NCBI GenBank assembly: GCA_000697665.1
Contig: KL197733.1
Coordinates: 462,600 to 526,599 of the forward strand
Source of the DNA: Jaapia argillacea MUCL 33604
Lineage: Eukaryota > Basidiomycota > Agaricomycetes > Jaapiales > Jaapiaceae
Reading direction: 5' to 3'
DNA: 64,000 nt
The notes beneath the pieces are model-generated. The model worked only from the letters and a program-made list of their open reading frames with translations, had not been told where the DNA came from and ran no database searches. This document shows positions 11,786 to 23,968 of this stretch, piece by piece. The position numbers were made by a program, and so were the translations under genes. Numbering within the stretch: the stretch's first letter is position 1; every line of letters begins with the position of its first letter.

Positions 11786-13270
11786 ATGCCCCGATACACC
11801 CCACGCACGGCCAGAGCACTCAATGCCCTCAAGGCATACACAAAATTCGTGAAGGCCCGTCGCGCTCGACACCAACGCTCTCGTTTTCGAAGGCCTCCCA
11901 TCCCCACTCAAGAAGCCAGAGGTCGTTGCTTGCACCGTATGAGCCTCTCATCTATCAGCTCCCTTAGTTCAATATCCTCGTCGTCACAGTCAGCTAGCAG
12001 GGAATCAATTACCTCGGATGGGAGCAACAACACCTCTGTCAAAGACGTACTTGAAGATCTTATGCCCGAACTTGAGCCGATCCGCCTCGATGACCCCTTC
12101 GAGTTGGATATGTGGTCCTGGGACGAGTTGGAGACCGAGTCTAATTCAGGCTCAGATGCTGATGACGAGGAGAGTGAGGACGAGAGTGGGGCCTCCGACA
12201 TTGTTGTTGCTCACGGACCCACGTGGCTTGGCCAAAGGGTCTGACATGCCGTGGAGGCCATGTACACCGATCGCTACCAGATGCCCCAAGATCAGCTTCC
12301 TCAGGGGCCTGCATACCTCATGCATGTCCTCACAGTCTACAAGCACTCACGTCCTGACCATTTCCGAGAGAACTTACGTGTCAGCCCCACAACATTCGAC
12401 AGGGTTGTCAGTACAATTGAGAACGACCCCGTTTTCTCGAACAACTCCCAAAATGCCCAAATACCAGTCGAAATTCAACTCGCCATCACTCTCTATCGCT
12501 TCGGACACTACGGAAACGCTGCGGGACTCCAACAAGTTGCCAACTGGGCTGGAGTTGCAAAGGGGACTGTTGAACTGGTGACGAGGCGTGTTATTACGGT
12601 GATCTTGCATCCGACCTTCTTGCGGACCGCAGTTCGCTATCCCACCCCCGACGAGAAGGAGAAGGCGAAGGTTTGGGTTGAAAAGCACTCGTGTAGGGCA
12701 TGGCGAGGTGGATGGTGTCTCGTGGATGGTACTCTTGTCCCACTCTATGATAGACCTTTCTGGTATGGTGAGAGTTACTTCGATAGGAAATGTAACTACT
12801 CCCTTAACATACAGGTATGTTGGCCTACATTTCATCTGATGCTGTCATTAACCAAAACCACTAATAGACGTATTAGATTATCTCGCTACCTAACCTCCGA
12901 ATTATTGACTTTGGTTTTGGCTTTACTGGGAGCACCCACGACTCCACGGCATGGGAGGAAACCCATCTCGCTCGTGAACATGATACCTTGCTCGAAGATG
13001 GAGAGTTTATCTGGGCTGACTCCGCATATCCGGTTGGTTATTACTGCTCGTAGCGAAGGCCCCTACTCATATTTAATTAGCTTGCAACATGGATGATTTC
13101 GCCTTACAAAAAGCCTGAACATGACCTCCCGAACAACGAAGTGTTCAACAACCATGTATCGATGGTTCGCATACGGTCTGAGCATGCCATTGGATTTCTC
13201 AAGGGTTGTTTCCAGTCTCTGAAGAGTTTACGTGTGAACATCAAGGACGAGACCTCCCACAAGTTCGCGA
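11786..13270 (+). pseudogene. Harbinger transposase (HARBI1-like), in-frame stop, 3' end in gap
   Basis: Exons about 11,786-12,814, 12,877-13,032 and 13,081 onward into the gap join in phase. The N-terminal region is basic, then Ser-rich and acidic. The transposase core follows: LTVYKHSRPDHFRENLRVSP, an HTH-like segment around ANWAGVAKGTVELVTRR, and DDE signatures LVDGTLVPLY, GSTHDSTAW/WADSAYP and IRSEHAIGFLKG. A TGA at 12,242-12,244 interrupts the frame between the acidic N-terminus and AVEAMYTDRY. A CGA-to-TGA transition would explain it. Translation could restart at ATG 12,260, but that loses the N-terminus. This copy is therefore probably inactive. Confidence 0.8.
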
Positions 13271-14222
13271 NNNNNNNNNNNNNNNNNNNNNNNNNNNNNN
13301 NNNNNNNNNNNNNNNNNNNNNNNNNNNNNNNNNNNNNNNNNNNNNNNNNNNNNNNNNNNNNNNNNNNNNNNNNNNNNNNNNNNNNNNNNNNNNNNNNNNN
13401 NNNNNNNNNNNNNNNNNNNNNNNNNNNNNNNNNNNNNNNNNNNNNNNNNNNNNNNNNNNNNNNNNNNNNNNNNNNNNNNNNNNNNNNNNNNNNNNNNNNN
13501 NNNNNNNNNNNNNNNNNNNNNNNNNNNNNNNNNNNNNNNNNNNNNNNNNNNNNNNNNNNNNNNNNNNNNNNNNNNNNNNNNNNNNNNNNNNNNNNNNNNN
13601 NNNNNNNNNNNNNNNNNNNNNNNNNNNNNNNNNNNNNNNNNNNNNNNNNNNNNNNNNNNNNNNNNNNNNNNNNNNNNNNNNNNNNNNNNNNNNNNNNNNN
13701 NNNNNNNNNNNNNNNNNNNNNNNNNNNNNNNNNNNNNNNNNNNNNNNNNNNNNNNNNNNNNNNNNNNNNNNNNNNNNNNNNNNNNNNNNNNNNNNNNNNN
13801 NNNNNNNNNNNNNNNNNNNNNNNNNNNNNNNNNNNNNNNNNNNNNNNNNNNNNNNNNNNNNNNNNNNNNNNNNNNNNNNNNNNNNNNNNNNNNNNNNNNN
13901 NNNNNNNNNNNNNNNNNNNNNNNNNNNNNNNNNNNNNNNNNNNNNNNNNNNNNNNNNNNNNNNNNNNNNNNNNNNNNNNNNNNNNNNNNNNNNNNNNNNN
14001 NNNNNNNNNNNNNNNNNNNNNNNNNNNNNNNNNNNNNNNNNNNNNNNNNNNNNNNNNNNNNNNNNNNNNNNNNNNNNNNNNNNNNNNNNNNNNNNNNNNN
14101 NNNNNNNNNNNNNNNNNNNNNNNNNNNNNNNNNNNNNNNNNNNNNNNNNNNNNNNNNNNNNNNNNNNNNNNNNNNNNNNNNNNNNNNNNNNNNNNNNNNN
14201 NNNNNNNNNNNNNNNNNNNNNN
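13271..14222. other. Assembly gap (952 N)
   Basis: A run of 952 unknown bases inside the Harbinger element. It hides the 3' end of the transposase and the 3' end of the accessory gene. Long ORFs that seem to cross it are artefacts. Confidence 0.99.
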
Positions 14223-15715
14223 GCCCATCGACGTATGAGGCCGAGAGTATGGAGACCAGTGGCCTTGAGAGAACGTAGGAGGAGTGCCGAAGGAGCTTGG
14301 ACCAGCGGCGGTGCTGGTGTGCTGACTGGTCGAAGCCTTCAACTTCGCAAGGTCTAACGCGAGAGCATTTTGCAACTTGATCTTCTCCAATTCGAGAGCA
14401 GCACGTTGTTGTTCCTTCCTGATGCTCCCCTTTGTCCTAATCTTCTTGATGTCGTACTGCGTTTTGCCCACGACTTTGGCCTTCTGGAGATTGATCTCCA
14501 TCTGGCGGGTCTTCTCCTCGGAGAGAGCGATGTCTTGGAAGTCAGCAATTGCCTTGGGTTTCTTCGAAGGAGCGGTGGGAGGCTTCGAGAGCTGTGTAGT
14601 CGAAGAGACACTTGGACGGGGGGCAGTCTTCTTCACGTTGGAACCCGAGACTGGGACTGGCGTTGTGGTAGCAAGACGAGCCTTCTTCGGCTTCGGAGCC
14701 ACTACACTCTCGTCCCCACTGCTATCAACAATGTCCCCCCTCGCCTTCACACCTTCCGACTCTCTAGTATCACCCTCATCGAATTCTTCATCGTTAACTG
14801 GACCACTCTCGCCATCGACATCAATCTCCTCACTGAAGCCTATTCCATCACTACTGACATCATCGTCACCGACACTGGGTAACACAACAGCCAAGTCGAG
14901 GTCACTCTGACTGTTACCGAGCCCAGTCGGAACAAGATTGGGGCGTTGTGCGATGAGCTCCCTCATCTCAAAGAACCACGGAGCTCCGAGTTCGTCTCGT
15001 ACTTCTGCTAGAAAGGTAAATCGAGTCAGGCATCTGATCATTCAGGAATGGGTGAGTGCAACACATACTCCACTTGTTGGTGAACTCATTCTCATCTCCC
15101 ATATTGATGTCGCTAGCCGTCTTGATGCCAGCTCCAGTGGCACTGAGGATCTCGATACCCTTTCGAGTCAACTCAGTCATCCTCAAGTAGAGTGAGTACA
15201 CCGACATGCTAAGCCATCATCAAGAACTCACTTGCGGAGTCTGTTCTTGATTTTGTTGCTCCAAGCCTGCCTCTCCTTCGCAGTGCCCTTCGCAGCTCGA
15301 TTGAAAGCTGTCTTGTAGTCTGCATGGTCACTAAACAGGGCAAGGCAGAGTTTCCAGTGGTGTTCCGATTTCTTCTTGCCACCTTGCCTCGGATTGGCAC
15401 CAGGAGGAGGGAACAGGCCCTTCTTGATATCGATCTCGTTACCAATCTCTCCTATCAAGGCCCAATCCAAGGCAGCATTGTTCTCGTCCCACCTACAGAG
15501 AGTTTGTGAGGTGAAAAAAGTTCGGGAACCGATTCAAGTCAAACATACTTCACGTTGACACTCTCGCTAACCTCCGTAACCTCGACCTCCTCTTCTCCGC
15601 TGCTGTCACTAATGCCACCCTTCTTTCCACCCTTCTTCGCCTTTTCGCTCGGTTTGCGCTTCCTTTTCCCTGGAGTCTGAGCTGGTGGCTGAGATGACTT
15701 TGCTTTTGACCCCAT
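14223..15715 (-). CDS. Harbinger accessory Myb/SANT-like DNA-binding protein (partial)
   Basis: Exons 15,715-15,549, 15,492-15,232, 15,181-15,069 and 15,007 downward into the gap join in phase. The N-terminus is lysine-rich (TPGKRKRKPSEKAKKGGKKG), followed by an acidic patch. A tryptophan-spaced helical domain starts at KWDENNAALDWALIGE, runs through HHWKLCLALFSDH and WSNKIKNRLRK, and ends near WTEVRDELGAPWFF. This resembles the trihelix/Myb-like proteins paired with Harbinger transposases. A Ser/Asp-rich linker and a Lys/Glu-rich predicted coiled coil follow. In plants the partner protein helps nuclear import and end binding. The C-terminus is missing in the gap. Confidence 0.75.
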
Positions 15716-16006
15716 GAGAGAGACAGAGTGAGACAGACACTGGATGGTTGAGAGCAGGCAACGGCGGCTGAGAGGATAGATGGTGGTTGATAGATAAGAT
15801 TTTATTAGAGACCTTTTGTTACATCGATAAGATAGTAAAGTCTTAGAGAGGTTATCAAGAATCACGATTCCCAACGTCGTTGCGCCTCCCGAGGCGCAAC
15901 TGCGATTTGGGTGATTCTCGATTCTGACAGGGAAATCGGGTCGAGAATCATAGTTCAGGATCAACTCAGAATCTCGTCGGAATCGTGCACTCTGACCTCC
16001 CCTAAT

Positions 16007-16652
16007 CTATGCAAAATACACTGCATGTCGATAGTCATATACTGCACCTGCCTTATGAGCCTGCCTCACAGTCTCAATAATAATTTGGGTAAATAGATTT
16101 GAGTGCCTGAGAGGAGTAAAGACGAGCAAGTATGGGCAAAGACACAAAATGTCGCTCCTGATCTGGCCAGGGTGTGACCTATTTGGTGTGAAGAAAAGGG
16201 AGTGACAGAAGGGGGTGGAAGATGAACAAAGGAAATTTGGAATTATTTGAGAAATTTGGAGGGGATAGAAAGGGGGGACAGCAATGGGGATGAGGGATTG
16301 AGAAAGTACGAGGAGTGAGTAGGGAGCCAGAGGTGAGTTTTCAGTTGAGATTGAGAGTTGAGTAGGCAGTTGGAGGGTGTGCTAGGGTCAATTTATTGGG
16401 GGAAGGTGGGTTAGTAGAATGTGACGAGGTGGATCATGATGGACCATCGCTATGTATTCCATGGTTTGGTGATTGCAAGAAGCTGTGTGAATTGCTCAAG
16501 ATTTCTCAGAATAACAACAAGACAGATAGTTCTTTTCAGAGGAGGGGTGAGCTGCTGACGCAAGTAGGTGCTTCCCAAGTTAGTCTCAATTACATTCATT
16601 GATCTGCCTCGAGGTGCACAGCTCTGAATCTCTCTGCAAGTGGCGACCAATG
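16007..16652. other. Intergenic region before BTB copy 2
   Basis: No gene seen. It is G/A-rich on the + strand in the first 400 bp. The last 50 bp matches the 5' flank of BTB copy 1, including the shared ATCTGCCTCGAGG. Confidence 0.5.
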
Positions 16653-19600
16653 ATGAACTATTCCCACCAGACTCGGACCGATTCTGCTGTTGACGCAAAA
16701 CTGGCTCCTAATTCCAAGACATGGTCAGATGCTTCTCTCTCCCCCACTGCTTCAAATGTGTCTGATTTTGAAGATGTTGGGGAGGGTGAATCGTTGTCTT
16801 CTCATACCCTGGATGATAAAGGATGGTTGAGCAGTACAGTCGTTGGGAAAACTGCCAGCGTTGGAGACGCCAGACCTCCTTCCGCTTCCCCAGGCGCTCT
16901 TTTCCTTCCAAAGAAACACAAATCGTTCTATATCCATGATAATATGGTAGTCTTCCTGGTACGCATTCCACGTTCTGCAACCTTCTGAGCATCGTTGTTC
17001 ATTAGCCAACCGGAATTCTATCAGGTCCAGGACACCCTTTTCAGGCTCCACTCTTTCTTCTTCAAGTGAGACTCGGAGTATTTTAGGACCTTGCTTTTGC
17101 AACACAGCCCTTCCTCAGAGATTCATCCCGTTAAGCTTGAAGGCGTAGCAGTTGCCGATCTCGAGACCTTTCTCAGAGTTTTGTACCCCTCGTGAGTCCC
17201 ATTCAACCCATTATACTCCATATCTTATTGATTTTGTTTTGCAGCGACTTCTCCAAGCACACAGCCACGACCGCCAATGAGTGGACCTCAGTCCTATCCC
17301 TTGCGACCAAGTGGTCATTCACCACAATCCGTTCTCTCGCCATCAGGGAGCTCTTCCCCTTGGCCTCCCCTATTGACAAGATTGTACTCGGTCACCAATA
17401 TGATATACCTGAATGGCTTCTGGATGCTTACATCGCTGTTTGCGAGCGCCCTGAAGCTTTGACGAAGAAAGAAGGAGAACGACTTGGATTAGATGAAGTT
17501 ATCAAGATTTCATCAGGAAAATCCCTAACTGAGAATTGTCAAAAATTATCAAAAATTATCAACAATTGGCAGATTGGCATGGTTTTCACCAATTGGACAA
17601 AGTTGAAAATGGTGTCAACTTTGTCGACATATTGTCGCCAAATGTTCGCTGATTGGCACTGTGTTGTCTCAATTGGCATCTGTTCTTTCACTGATTTCTT
17701 GGATCACACTTCTCAAGGAGGATATTTGTTACAAAAGAAAACTGTATTGTGAACAACGTAGGTTACAAATGAACATATATGCTACCGACCTATATAAGAG
17801 CCTACTACCTCAAGATTGTCCTTCACCAAATCCACAATGCCCAGGTGAGGCTTATCTGGCTTGAGTGTGGACCACAGGACAAAGAATAGGTGTTGGTAAC
17901 AACACCGGAAATGGGGCGAAAAGCGAGCAATGGGTCAAGAGGGAAGGGGGGTGGGGGATATTCCAGACTCACAGCCAATCACCACCTGACTGTCGTAAAA
18001 GGGGTACTTGACACCCTCTGGTGGAGAAACGACACACTCGTTGTGGATATGAAGGTTTGGGATGGTGGGGTGATGAGTCACTATGGAACTGATGGGTTAA
18101 CTTGGGCACAGGCCCCTGGAAGGACACATGGAACACTCCCTGAAATGGAGCCCATCCATTGATGACAAGAGCTGGTGTCTGAGGTGATTAGAGAATATTA
18201 CATACAGGGGTGGATATGGTGGGGGGTGGGTCTCATACCCAGGAGTGCTCTGTAAGAAGTTCTCAGTTGGGAACCTGTGTTACTAAAATGGTGATAGACC
18301 AGGGGGAGAGGGCTTACATAGTCCGAACCCAGTCTGAGAGTTGTATCAGCTCATCAAATCAAAACCAATGTGTCCCTGTGATGCCATTGTAAGTGGAAGG
18401 CAGCACACAGCTGGAAGTCAAGCTGACAGAGGGTAATCGATACTTAGCGGCGAGGACGACGGTGAAGGAAGGCGAAGTGGACAAAGTGGGAGGAGGAAAG
18501 CCCATGAACATTGAACGGAGAGCTGAGTTTAAACTTGGTGTTAAACCTAAAGCACGTGATGTTGATGATGAAATTCACCCCAAGTCCAATTCCAGTCCCT
18601 GAACAACAGTGGCAACTTGCAACCTGTGTGTCGTGATGCTCACTCACTCAGTCTTACCCTGCCAGCTTTGAGCCCTGCCCGCAACCAAAGTTCGACTGTA
18701 CTCAGCTTTCCTACTACTCTCCTACTGGTCATCTGGCAGCCGACTGCCATTCGAACGATACCAATTCATCCTATCCCCCATACCTCACGGCAATTCATTG
18801 ATACCCACAGTGTTGATCCCCACCGCAAAACCAAACCCAAACCCAATTGTACCCATCATTCCCGCTCTCACATCTGCGTTTGGACCCATCGCTACATTAC
18901 AACTGGTCACTGATATCCTATCACACCACACCTCACAACCCCCCCTTTCAACACTTGTCCTCTTGAGCCCTTTATCTGTGATGTTTCCTCCCTTGAGCAT
19001 CCAACTTGGGGAGGAATTGGGTATCGGCATGGTGTTAGTGAATTGGGGGTGAAGTGGGAGAGACATGGGTATCGAAGGTGAGTGTCCTTTCCAATGATTT
19101 CATTGCCCCCAGTGATGAAATATGTCCCTTTGTCCTGCCAGGCTACCATGTCGCTTGGTGTCCCTGTCTTTCAATTATGTGAGTCGTTCTGTAAGGAGAG
19201 ACTCACCAACCTCCCCAATCTGTCGCGAATGTGATGGCATGATGCCTGTGTCCCGTCCCTGTCTCCGATCTCCACTGTGGTATATTACTTCCCCATGAAT
19301 TCATACCTGTTACTCCCCATGAATGGACATCCAGCACCAGTTTGAAACAAGCCATGACTTTCAACATAGATATCAATTATATTTCGAACCTCATTCATTG
19401 AATTTCGTTTGTTGCCATATTCTAACGTTGTTGAATGTATCATGGTCCAGAGTCATTGATTGGCAAGGATTGTCTCCAGTGGTAGGAGATGGCACTCAAT
19501 TGTCGCCAATTTTCGACAATTTTCGACAATTCTCATTTAGGGATTTTCCTGATGTTCACAGCTCAGACAGGACGTCAGAACACATGCTGTGTTACTCCAC

Positions 19601-20201
19601 CAATGTGATATATGGACCATTGTTGGAGCGATTGTCCTGCCTATCCAAAAGGTTCCCTCACCTGAGTTTCTTGCTCCTGGAGCTACTGGTGGACCACAAA
19701 CAATCGAGGTGAGATCTCGTTGATGGACTAGTTGTAACTATTTGACTAACACGGATGTCTTATCACCAGATGCTTCATTCTGGTCCAGCTGCCGCCATGC
19801 CTCTCCCCAGCGACACCACCCCCGTCTCCCCGGCACATCCAACCCTGTCGCCAGACGTCAGGCCTGAAGAGCAGACGAAGCCAGCTCCAGTCCTGATCAC
19901 TTATAAAAACTGGAATCAGCTACTTGCTCTATCGACAGCTCCAACTGAGGAAGAATTTGGGAATGTTAAATATCTGGCAGCTTGGGGGATGAAAAATGAG
20001 TTGGGGAAGATTGAGGCTTACCTGGAGACAAGCAGGAGACTGCTAAGTTTTGAGAATGCTTGCCAAATGGTGGATATCAGGGCGATGCTAGGTCGTACGT
20101 GTATATCTTCAAGCGACTCCTGTCCTGATCTCACGTCCTTCGAGTTGTGGGAGCTGGCGAAGCAACTGCAGTATCTCAGATCACACCTTGGTATGGCCTG
20201 A
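16653..20201 (+). pseudogene. BTB/POZ gene copy 2, broken by a stop and a transposon
   Basis: This copy is colinear with copy 1 through the same four exons. An in-frame TGA replaces an Arg codon in exon 2 at about 17,066 (copy 1 FFFKRDSEYF, copy 2 FFFK-stop-DSEYF). A 2,043-bp transposon splits exon 3 after DEVIKIS (17,510), and the exon resumes at 19,554. The last exon (about 19,770-20,201) is still open. Most differences from copy 1 look like C-to-T or G-to-A changes, which is in line with a decayed duplicate. Confidence 0.88.
17511..19553. mobile_element. Non-autonomous TIR DNA transposon in BTB copy 2
   Basis: About 2.04 kb bounded by inverted repeats of about 50 bp starting CATCAGGAAAATCCCTAA at 17,511 and, inverted, at 19,553. 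Arm differences are mostly A/G. AATTGTC-type short repeats recur inside both arms. Copy 1 of the BTB gene (around 10,240) gives the empty site. Comparison shows a duplicated TT, or TTCA if the element starts two bases in. No transposase ORF is present. The superfamily is undecided because the duplication is ambiguous. Confidence 0.85.
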
Positions 20202-20772
20202 TGTTGACAGGATTCGGGGTTTTAGCATATTTGTGCTTTGTTGGCGGAATGGCAATCGAGTGGTTTGCAGTTGGGGGATGGGTGGGGATGGGTGGCAGAG
20301 GATGTCATGCTTGGGAGACTGTCGTACAGATTCGAGAGAGTAGTTTTGGGAGGATGAGAATCAAGAAGGGAAAATGCTCAAATTCCATTCAAGTCGACAA
20401 TGTTTGCACATACTGTCACAGGTCTAGAACTCGGTCACATAAGGGTTTTTCGCCCATATCATGGTTTTTACTGGATCAATGACTTCCAGACGTGTATCAC
20501 CTTAAAGCAGACTGTCTTGCATATGTACTCCAGGTCTTCACAGATTTTTATGATGTGTGTGAGGACTACTATGAATATTCTATGATGAGGTGCCGAAAAT
20601 GGATCTGGACCATGAACTTGGTCACGCGTGGGAACACTGTAATTTCCAGTCATCCCACCAATGCTTGCACGTCCTCCTTGCCCAGCACCCATTCTTGCTC
20701 CTGGAATTCAACAAAAATGCTTATTGAAGGTTCCTAGCTGAAGACAGAATGTATATCAAGTTGTTTTTACAC

Positions 20773-21381
20773 CTATTTCCATGTGCCACACCTAGGATTT
20801 CTCCGGACCGAGACAGATTCAACCACAGGCTCCTCTTGCACCTCAACCACATCTTTGATGGCTACAGTTGCAGCGGATATCCTCGCAGTCAAGTTTCTCA
20901 CTCGACCTGACCACCTCACCGTGACAACCTCAACAGCAACCCCTTCAGAATCCGAGGAATCACTCTCCTCCACCATCACTGGGCATCGCTTAGGCACCGC
21001 TTTTCGCCCTCCCCCACGCTTCTTGGAACCTTCAATTGCCTTCCGAGCTGCCTCCATTGCTTTCTCGGCTTCCTTGCATTCCTTCTCTGCCACCTTCTCC
21101 GCTGCCTTCCTCGCTTTCTCCAACTCCTTTTCCACCTTCTTCGCAACCTTCTCTGCTGCACGTGCTGCCTTCGCAGCCTCAACTTCAGCCTTCTTCCTCT
21201 CTCGCTCCTCTTCCTTCTCCCTCTGCACTTTCGACTTCTCTGCCTCAGCAATCTGCTTGTAGTGATCAGCTATAGCATTCCGCCTCTCCTTCAACATTGG
21301 TCCTAGCTCATCAAACACCTTCTTCATCTCCGACTCCCAATCTGCTCGAGCCAACAAAGTCAAATTTTCGTCTGAGGTCAT
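20773..21381 (-). CDS. Probable C-terminal coiled-coil part of the pogo transposase
   Basis: An open frame of about 200 residues directly downstream of the transposase stop. It has a long Lys/Glu/Ala-rich coiled coil (about residues 45-120), then a basic KKRGGGRK patch and an acidic Ser patch. Basidiomycete pogo transposases often end in such a segment, so this is probably a spliced 3' exon of the same gene. I could not fix the donor: GTGAAG in the LFVKD codons is a candidate but its phase does not fit. It may instead be a separate ORF. Confidence 0.55.
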   Translation of the reverse strand: MTSDENLTLLARADWESEMKKVFDELGPMLKERRNAIADHYKQIAEAEKSKVQREKEEERERKKAEVEAAKAARAAEKVAKKVEKELEKARKAAEKVAEKECKEAEKAMEAARKAIEGSKKRGGGRKAVPKRCPVMVEESDSSDSEGVAVEVVTVRWSGRVRNLTARISAATVAIKDVVEVQEEPVVESVSVRRNPRCGTWK

Positions 21382-21406
21382 ATGTCATGAGTGAGGTGGT
21401 ATCCTT

Positions 21407-23044
21407 TCATTTCGCCTTGTTCTGGTCCTTCACGAAGAGGTGCCCCCTCAGCCGCTTGTTCTCGCCATCCATAAGCTTCATAAGTGCATAGTCCTTCTGC
21501 AACTGGATGCGGGCGGCTTCAATCAAGTCACGGAGTTGAGCATTTTGTGCTACCAGCTCGTCTCGACTTGCATTGGTGGAGAGTGGAGGCGGCAAGCTGA
21601 CGATGACAAGGCGAGTTGGCTCCTCCTCACTGGATGGCTCCCATGATGCAGAAGAGCGTGCAGAAGTGGTTTGGTGTGTGGTGGTTGGTGGATGAGATGG
21701 GGGGGAGTTGGAATTACTTGTATGCGAAGAGTTCTCAGTTTCGGTGAATGCGAGGAGGGGGGGGAGAGTTGCCAGGAGGGGCTGTGCAGCCTCAGTGGTT
21801 GTATTTAGTGAAGGTTTAAATGCAGTCTTGTCGATTGCAGAGGGATTCAAAGGCCAGATCCCAGTCTTTGTGAAGGAAGACTTGATAGTTGATGGTTTGA
21901 ACGTGCACACCCGAGCCTTATGGTAGTAGTGGAGGAGGTTGGATTTACGAATAGGAATGTATTGGCGCCCCGCCTCATTCACTTCGGCTTTCCAGCAAGA
22001 TGCCAAGGGACCGAAAACACCAATGTCGCAAGGCTGAAGCCAATGCATAGTGTGGGAGGGAAGACACAAGACGATGATACGATGATCTGCAGCGAACTTG
22101 CAGAAGCAGTAGGTGCAGTGTGAATTATGGCCATCGAGGATAAGGAGACGGTAACCGTCAGTTGAATTACAAGCAGCTGTCGCAGGCTCGAAGTCACACT
22201 CGAGCCATTTGGTACCCAGCTCCTGATCAGTCCATCCTTTTGGCGAGTGCAAGATGCTGAGAGAGAGGTCAGGACAAGGGGCCAATATAATTCATCGCCA
22301 TACTTACCTCGCATTGCAAGGGTTATCCCTACCCCACTCGAGATTGCGACGCTGCCCCTGAAATATCACAGAGGGATGGAGTGCAGTCCCATCCACACAC
22401 ACTGTCTCGATGACCATAACTAGCTCCCGATTTCCATCCTCAACATGATAGACATCCTTTTGGTCACAATCGACCAACGCTGCAACACGTTTCCCAATGC
22501 CTAACTGAATCCCCTTCTTGTCCATGTTGTAGATATTCTCAGGTACAATCTGATACTGATTAATTGTCGATGTCAAGTTATCATAGAACTCCTTGACAAG
22601 AGTGGGGTTCATGGAACGAGCGTGGGAGCTTTCGAGGCTTCTCGTCCACCGCACCTGGATATCAGGATGTCGAGCGATGAATCGTTTCGCCCACGACTGA
22701 CCAACCGGTTTCCCTGTGACATCGGACGCATAATCGAGAACGGTCGTGGGCATCAGTGGGATACCTCGTCGACCCATCTCCTTTACCCACTCCACCAATA
22801 CCTCCTCCTGGGCCACAGTCAGCTTTTGCTGAGTGTCGTGCGCCTTCACACGAGTAGCCAGCCCATTATACCTGTCAGTCAGCGTTGCATGAGGGACATG
22901 AAAGACTTTTGCAGCTTGCCGCAGTGATAAGACTGTCCTCCCATCAGGGCGGAGGCCAGACTGTCGGACAGCATGGAGGGTGGCCTGGAGGCGCTCCTCT
23001 TGACTGGAAGCTTCAGAGTTTGGCTGGGAGGCATTGGGGGACAT
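21407..23044 (-). CDS. pogo-like transposase (DDE_1 family)
   Basis: Exons 23,044-22,308 and 22,256-21,407 join in phase to give 528 aa. The N-terminus carries a Psq/CENP-B-like helix-turn-helix (LSLRQAAKVFHVPHATLTDR) and a Tc5-type HTH (VAQEEVLVEWVKEMGRRGIP then WAKRFIARHPDI). The catalytic DDD-type core shows YNMDKKGIQLG, LLILDGHNSHC and LQPCDIGVFGPL. A Ser/Pro-rich tail and a short predicted coiled coil follow. No internal stop is visible, so this copy may have been active recently. The start at 23,044 (MSPNASQPN) is the first ATG after the upstream low-complexity region. A further 3' exon probably exists at 21,381-20,773. Confidence 0.85.
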
Positions 23045-23968
23045 GGTGCGAGTGTCGGAAAGTGGCAAAGGGGGGTTGGGAAGGGGTTTGGGACTACAGT
23101 CACCCAACTTCGCTCTTATGTGAAAACGGTCATACCAATTCAGTTTTAGTGCATCGAGAGTGATGACACAGAGGAAAATATGTTTGTTGTTCATGAGAAC
23201 GAAGTTCCTACACGACGGGTGCAGAAATGATCCAACTAAAATGAAAATGAATTGCACACAGGCATACACCTGTCCCATCGGGATGATTTGAGTAAAAGAC
23301 CCTACCAACGGATCTCAGTATGCTTGAACATGAGTGATATAGGCTATGACAACCAAGACGCACCATTTTCCATAACCAGAACCCCCCACCTCGCTCCCTA
23401 CTCTGTGTATGATCCGAAAACAACCCAAATCTTTGGAACTGCCCTACGACGTGTACGATGGCGTAAAAAATCTGAAAAATTCAAAACATGTTGTCCAGGG
23501 TCTGAATTAGACGATGCACACCTGTTTGGCCATGGGGACAATGGGCTGTGTTCATTCATCCCCATCTAGTTCGGTTGTGCGACGCGGCAAGTTGGAAGTG
23601 TCGGCCATGCTTCAGACTAAGTTCCTTTCAGAAATCGACTAGTAGCAGGCCAGAAACAGACATTGCAGCATAGCAGGGGTGCGACTGAACCTCAGGGCAA
23701 CTTTTTGGAGGAGTAGAGTGAGTTTGGGCGAAGGGAAGGAGCCTCAGAGGGTGGTCTGTCATAGCCACGTGGTGATTTTGATCGGTGGCTGGTTGCAAAC
23801 GGGTACATTTTGGCTTATATCTCAGTGAGGATGGGTCGTATCCGCTCCAGATTTTGGATATAGCATTACAGAGGTGTCTATTCTGTGGTACAGACAGTTG
23901 TTTCTGAGTTGGTAGGCGTAGTATGGAGAAAACGAGGATGTGACCGAGTTCCGGGTATGACCGAGTTC

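Larger units (their letters stand above)
11552..16003 (+). mobile_element. PIF/Harbinger DNA transposon, complete ends
   Basis: The element is bounded by inverted repeats beginning AGGGGAGGTCAGAGTG at 11,552 and, inverted, at 16,003. Each end is flanked by the 3-bp duplication AAT (11,549-11,551 and 16,004-16,006). A 3-bp duplication and an element of about 4.45 kb fit PIF/Harbinger. Inside are two convergent genes: a DDE transposase on the + strand and a Myb/SANT-like accessory protein on the - strand, the usual two-gene layout of this superfamily. The middle is lost in an assembly gap. Confidence 0.9.
20427..23968 (-). mobile_element. pogo-like (Tc1/mariner superfamily) DNA transposon
   Basis: Inverted ends share GAACTCGGTCACAT: left at 20,427, preceded by TA, and right at about 23,938-23,951. 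A second GAACTCGGTCA copy lies inverted at 23,958-23,968, so the exact right end is uncertain. The element carries a DDE_1/pogo transposase on the - strand. The 3' flank of BTB copy 1 is continuous where this element lies, so it inserted downstream of BTB copy 2. Confidence 0.75.

Noticed and set aside
13104-15041. A 645-codon minus-strand ORF across the N gap
   Set aside because: The middle is unknown sequence. Only its first part (15,007 down to 14,223) is real coding sequence of the Harbinger accessory gene. The part below 13,270 is the opposite strand of the transposase.
20783-21262. A 159-codon Ser/Phe-rich plus-strand ORF
   Set aside because: It is the antisense of the Lys/Glu/Ala coiled coil of the pogo transposase, whose codon bias leaves the other strand open.
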